Shown: positions 29,881-32,324 of the stretch, one piece after another
Position numbering within the stretch: position 1 is the stretch's first letter
How the letters are laid out: the number at the start of each line of letters is the position of its first letter
NCBI GenBank assembly: GCA_028703095.1
Contig: JAQVNO010000013.1
Location: forward strand, 1-32,324
Direction of reading: 5' to 3'
From: Bacteroidales bacterium
GTDB lineage: Bacteria > Bacteroidota > Bacteroidia > Bacteroidales > WCHB1-69
Length of the DNA stretch: 32,324 nt
Made by a program: the position numbers and the translations under genes
The notes under the pieces: generated by a model
Database searches by the model: none
The model's input: the letters and a program-made list of their open reading frames with translations, nothing else
What the model was told of the DNA's origin: nothing

Positions 29881-31950
29881 ATGAAACGATTTTTATTTGT
29901 TGCGGGCTTTCTAAGTGTGTTTACTGCCGGTTTTACACAGCAAGTCTCTTATCAAGAAGCACAAACCGTAGCTCAAAACTTCTTATCCAAACAACAAAAA
30001 TCAGCAATAAGTTGTTCCTATATAGCCAAAAATGAAAAAGATACACTTTTGTATGTTTTTAATAGCACGGATGCTTTTGTTATGATTGCTGCCGATAAAC
30101 GGGTTCTTCCGGTACTGGCATTTTCCGATAAAGGTGCCTTTGATGCCAATACCTTGATAGCACCGGTTAAAATGTGGTTAGATAATTACGAAAATCAGTT
30201 GCGTATCCTGAAGGCTGACAACAATCCGGCTTCTCCCTCGACAATAAAAGCCTGGGATGCTATGTTGAAAAATCAAAAAGATTTCGACAACGATGTAGAA
30301 GCGATAGCTCCTTTATTGACCTCGAAATGGGGACAAGGCATGGAATACAATTATTATTGTCCGAAAGATGCAGACGGTACCAATGGCCGCGCGGTAACAG
30401 GCTGTGTGGCAACTGCTATGGCTCAGATAATGTATTATTTCCGCTTCCCTTCTTCCGGAACGGGAGCCTACTCTTACCAACACGATCTTTACGGTACGCT
30501 TTCTGCCGATTTTGCGAATGCTACCTATAATTACCCGGCAATGACAGATGCTCCCCTCACCATAAATTTAGCGGCAGCTTTATTAATTCATCATTGCGGC
30601 GTAGCGGTAGATATGGTTTATGGTGCCAAAGCGTCGGGAATGTATAACCATAAAGCAGCCTATGCCATGCATACCTATTTTAAATATTCTCCTGCTACTT
30701 CCTATGTCTTTAGAGATACCTGCTCCCTCAGTTGGGATAGTCTGATTGTTTCGCATCTCAATCAAAAAATACCTTTGTATTATGCCGGATGGAGTGTGCC
30801 CGATACAAACGGTCATGCATTTGTTTGTGATGGGTATAAACGTGTGGATACCAATTATTATTATCATTTTAACTTTGGGTGGGACGGCTATATGGACGGT
30901 TATTATTATACCAATGCCTTGTCACCGGGAGGGAATGATTTTAACCTGGCACAGGAAATTATCATCAATGCCTATCCTGATACCTCGCTTTACGACTATC
31001 CTCAACCCTTGATTACAGGCACCACAACGCTCACTGCCACTTCGGGTTCTTTTGAAGATGGGAGCGGACGCATTGACAACTATGCCAATACTATGGATTA
31101 TACCTGGATTGTGCAACCCGACGCAGACAGCATTCAAAAAATAGATTTTTATATTCACTATCAAATAGCCGAAAACGATACACTCTTTATTACTTCCAAT
31201 GGAGTAAGTCCGCAAAATTATGTTATCACCAACGATTCGGCAATGCTGAATGTCTCCCTGCAGGCAAGCCGGATTGTAGTGCGTATGGTTTCGGGAAGCG
31301 GCATTACCAAAGACGGTTTTTACGCCTATTATGCTTCTTCATTGCCAATCTATTGTTCTCCGTTGCAATTGTTGTCAGCCAAAACAGGAAAAATAGAAGA
31401 TGGCAGTGGAAATAAGAAGTATACGAATTTTACAGAATGTAAAAAACGTTTAAAAATCAACGATGTAACATGCATTACATTGCATTTTACTGCCTTTGAA
31501 ACCGAAAAAGACAAGGACTTTTTATATATATATGATTATGCTTCAGAGAACAACGACTTATTGCTGACCCTATCCGGAAGCATGGGCGATACCTCTTTTA
31601 CCTTTACTACCAATACCTTATTTTTTGTTTTTACCAGCGATGAACAAAACACCTATGAAGGATGGGAAGTGTCGTATACCTCCGGAATGATAGGCGTTGA
31701 TGAGTATGATGATAATTCCAACACTCTACGCATATATCCCAATCCTGCAAGCAACGAATTGATGATTAAGGATACGAAAAATGAAATAAAAACCGTAAAG
31801 ATTTATACTGTCTTGGGAGAAGAAGTAAAAGAATGTAAGGTATTTTCATCCCATGGTAGTATTCCCGTCAGTGAGTTAAGTCCCGGAATCTATGTACTGA
31901 AAATAGAAACCGCCACACATACATTTGCTAAGAAATTTATAAAGCAATAA
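29881..31950 (+). CDS. Secreted C10-family cysteine protease with CUB-like domains and T9SS sorting domain
   Basis: The 689-residue protein has a signal peptide (1-20), a Spi-type inhibitory propeptide (about 21-140) and a streptopain-like catalytic domain (about 143-365). The mature domain starts 'PLLTSKWGQGMEYNYYCP' and contains the nucleophile Cys175 in TGCVATAMAQIMYYF, His312 in NGHAFVCDGY and Trp334 in FNFGWDGYMDGYYY, the standard SpeB landmarks. Two CUB-like beta domains follow (about 378-485 and 497-605; each begins with '(S/T)G.fEDGSG'). Residues 615-689 form a T9SS type A C-terminal domain: 'LRIYPNPASNELMI', 'VKIYTVLGEEV', 'LSPGIYVLKIETATHTFAKKFIKQ'. The product should therefore be exported across the outer membrane and displayed or released. 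Its substrates are unknown. T9SS machinery genes are not in the window. Confidence 0.95.
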   Translation: MKRFLFVAGFLSVFTAGFTQQVSYQEAQTVAQNFLSKQQKSAISCSYIAKNEKDTLLYVFNSTDAFVMIAADKRVLPVLAFSDKGAFDANTLIAPVKMWLDNYENQLRILKADNNPASPSTIKAWDAMLKNQKDFDNDVEAIAPLLTSKWGQGMEYNYYCPKDADGTNGRAVTGCVATAMAQIMYYFRFPSSGTGAYSYQHDLYGTLSADFANATYNYPAMTDAPLTINLAAALLIHHCGVAVDMVYGAKASGMYNHKAAYAMHTYFKYSPATSYVFRDTCSLSWDSLIVSHLNQKIPLYYAGWSVPDTNGHAFVCDGYKRVDTNYYYHFNFGWDGYMDGYYYTNALSPGGNDFNLAQEIIINAYPDTSLYDYPQPLITGTTTLTATSGSFEDGSGRIDNYANTMDYTWIVQPDADSIQKIDFYIHYQIAENDTLFITSNGVSPQNYVITNDSAMLNVSLQASRIVVRMVSGSGITKDGFYAYYASSLPIYCSPLQLLSAKTGKIEDGSGNKKYTNFTECKKRLKINDVTCITLHFTAFETEKDKDFLYIYDYASENNDLLLTLSGSMGDTSFTFTTNTLFFVFTSDEQNTYEGWEVSYTSGMIGVDEYDDNSNTLRIYPNPASNELMIKDTKNEIKTVKIYTVLGEEVKECKVFSSHGSIPVSELSPGIYVLKIETATHTFAKKFIKQ

Positions 31951-32006
31951 TTGCTTTACATCCTTCATTCAAAAGGATTGTATTATTGTGAAAGTGAATA
32001 AAATGA

Positions 32007-32014
32007 TATCTTTG
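32007..32014 (+). promoter_or_regulatory. -7 promoter element of the small membrane-anchored protein
   Basis: TATCTTTG followed by CA, 40 bp before the ATG at 32055. Confidence 0.6.
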
Positions 32015-32054
32015 CAAAAAAAATATTTGTACTAACTACCTAAACAACCCTAAT

Positions 32055-32291
32055 ATGAAAATAAAAAGTATAATAATAATAGCTTTGGTAGGGATAATAG
32101 CATTTGTTTTGGGAGTAATATTTCAAAACAATGTTATTATCAAAAAAAACAAACGAATAGAAAATCAAATTATTAAAATATTAAAAGAAGATAATGAAAC
32201 ATTATTGTCCGATAAAAATTTAAAAATAGTTAAATTTAATTTTAATGCATTGAATGTCAATTGTGATATTTTTGTTTTTTTGATATTATAA
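32055..32291 (+). CDS. Small protein with N-terminal membrane anchor
   Basis: The 78-residue product starts with a hydrophobic helix (about 5-28, 'SIIIIALVGIIAFVLGVIFQNNV') followed by a Lys-rich segment (KKNKRIENQ) and a short polar region; the last residues are hydrophobic (CDIFVFLIL). There is no lipobox. I recognise no family. The end of the frame lies in a T-rich run (GTTTTTTTGATATTATAAAAAG), so a frameshift or a longer original protein cannot be excluded. A perfect -7 element upstream argues that it is a real transcribed gene. Low confidence in the exact end. Confidence 0.6.
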   Translation: MKIKSIIIIALVGIIAFVLGVIFQNNVIIKKNKRIENQIIKILKEDNETLLSDKNLKIVKFNFNALNVNCDIFVFLIL

Positions 32292-32324
32292 AAAGTAAGC
32301 CCCCCCCTAAAACAATGTTAGTTG

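Noticed and set aside
31960-31980. Terminator after the C10 protease gene
   Set aside because: Only a 6-bp stem (ATCCTT/AAGGAT) with no T run.

Overview
The window looks like a chromosomal segment from a Bacteroidota genome, most likely the order Bacteroidales. The DNA is AT-rich. Thirteen intergenic regions carry the Bacteroidota -7 promoter element TAnnTTTG at short distances from start codons. Most small secreted proteins have lipoprotein signal peptides. The large secreted protease ends in a type IX secretion (T9SS) sorting domain, and an HU-related DNA-binding protein of the long Bacteroidota type is present. I cannot name the genus. I see no rRNA, tRNA, CRISPR array, insertion sequence, phage gene or known antiphage system.

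Layout. 1-2741 (+): a TPR-like lipoprotein, tsaB (tRNA t6A synthesis) and a universal stress protein, closely spaced. 2746-3408 (-): a thioredoxin-like lipoprotein, divergent from alaS (3584-6190, +). 6191-6570: a gap holding four dyad repeats on an exact 21-bp period, followed by an HU-family gene and a strong terminator. 7218-8570 (+): three consecutive small lipoproteins. 8643-13359 (-): a secreted protein of unknown function, thrS, and a fused LeuC-LeuD-type (aconitase superfamily) hydro-lyase. 13360-13962: a 600-bp gap with one hairpin. 13963-17336 (-): a threonine aldolase and a CPA2 cation/proton antiporter with two TrkA-C domains. 17412-19721 (+): lpd and fabD, closed by a bidirectional terminator. 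19790-22788: two paralogous lipoproteins flank a META-domain protein, a small membrane protein and purN. 22897-24351 (+): a polysaccharide flippase, overlapping tail to tail with a small PAS protein. 24886-26417 (+): an Omp28-like lipoprotein and a DUF4468 protein. 26573-29792 (+): an exbB-exbD-tonB-folC operon. 29881-31950 (+): a C10 cysteine protease with two CUB-like domains and a T9SS signal. 32055-32291 (+): a small membrane-anchored protein.

The genes combine core housekeeping (two tRNA synthetases, t6A, purine, folate and fatty-acid synthesis, dihydrolipoyl dehydrogenase) with cell-envelope functions (TonB energisation, flippase, lipoproteins, T9SS cargo). I do not see a complete new multi-gene system. 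The most unusual signals are at DNA level: the 21-bp dyad array upstream of the HU gene, a perfect 26-bp palindrome that supplies the stop codon of the gene upstream of thrS, an unusually uniform extended promoter motif TAnnTTTGCA, and two back-to-back divergent promoter pairs. At protein level, the paralogous lipoprotein pair and the fused hydro-lyase with an atypical substrate loop deserve attention.
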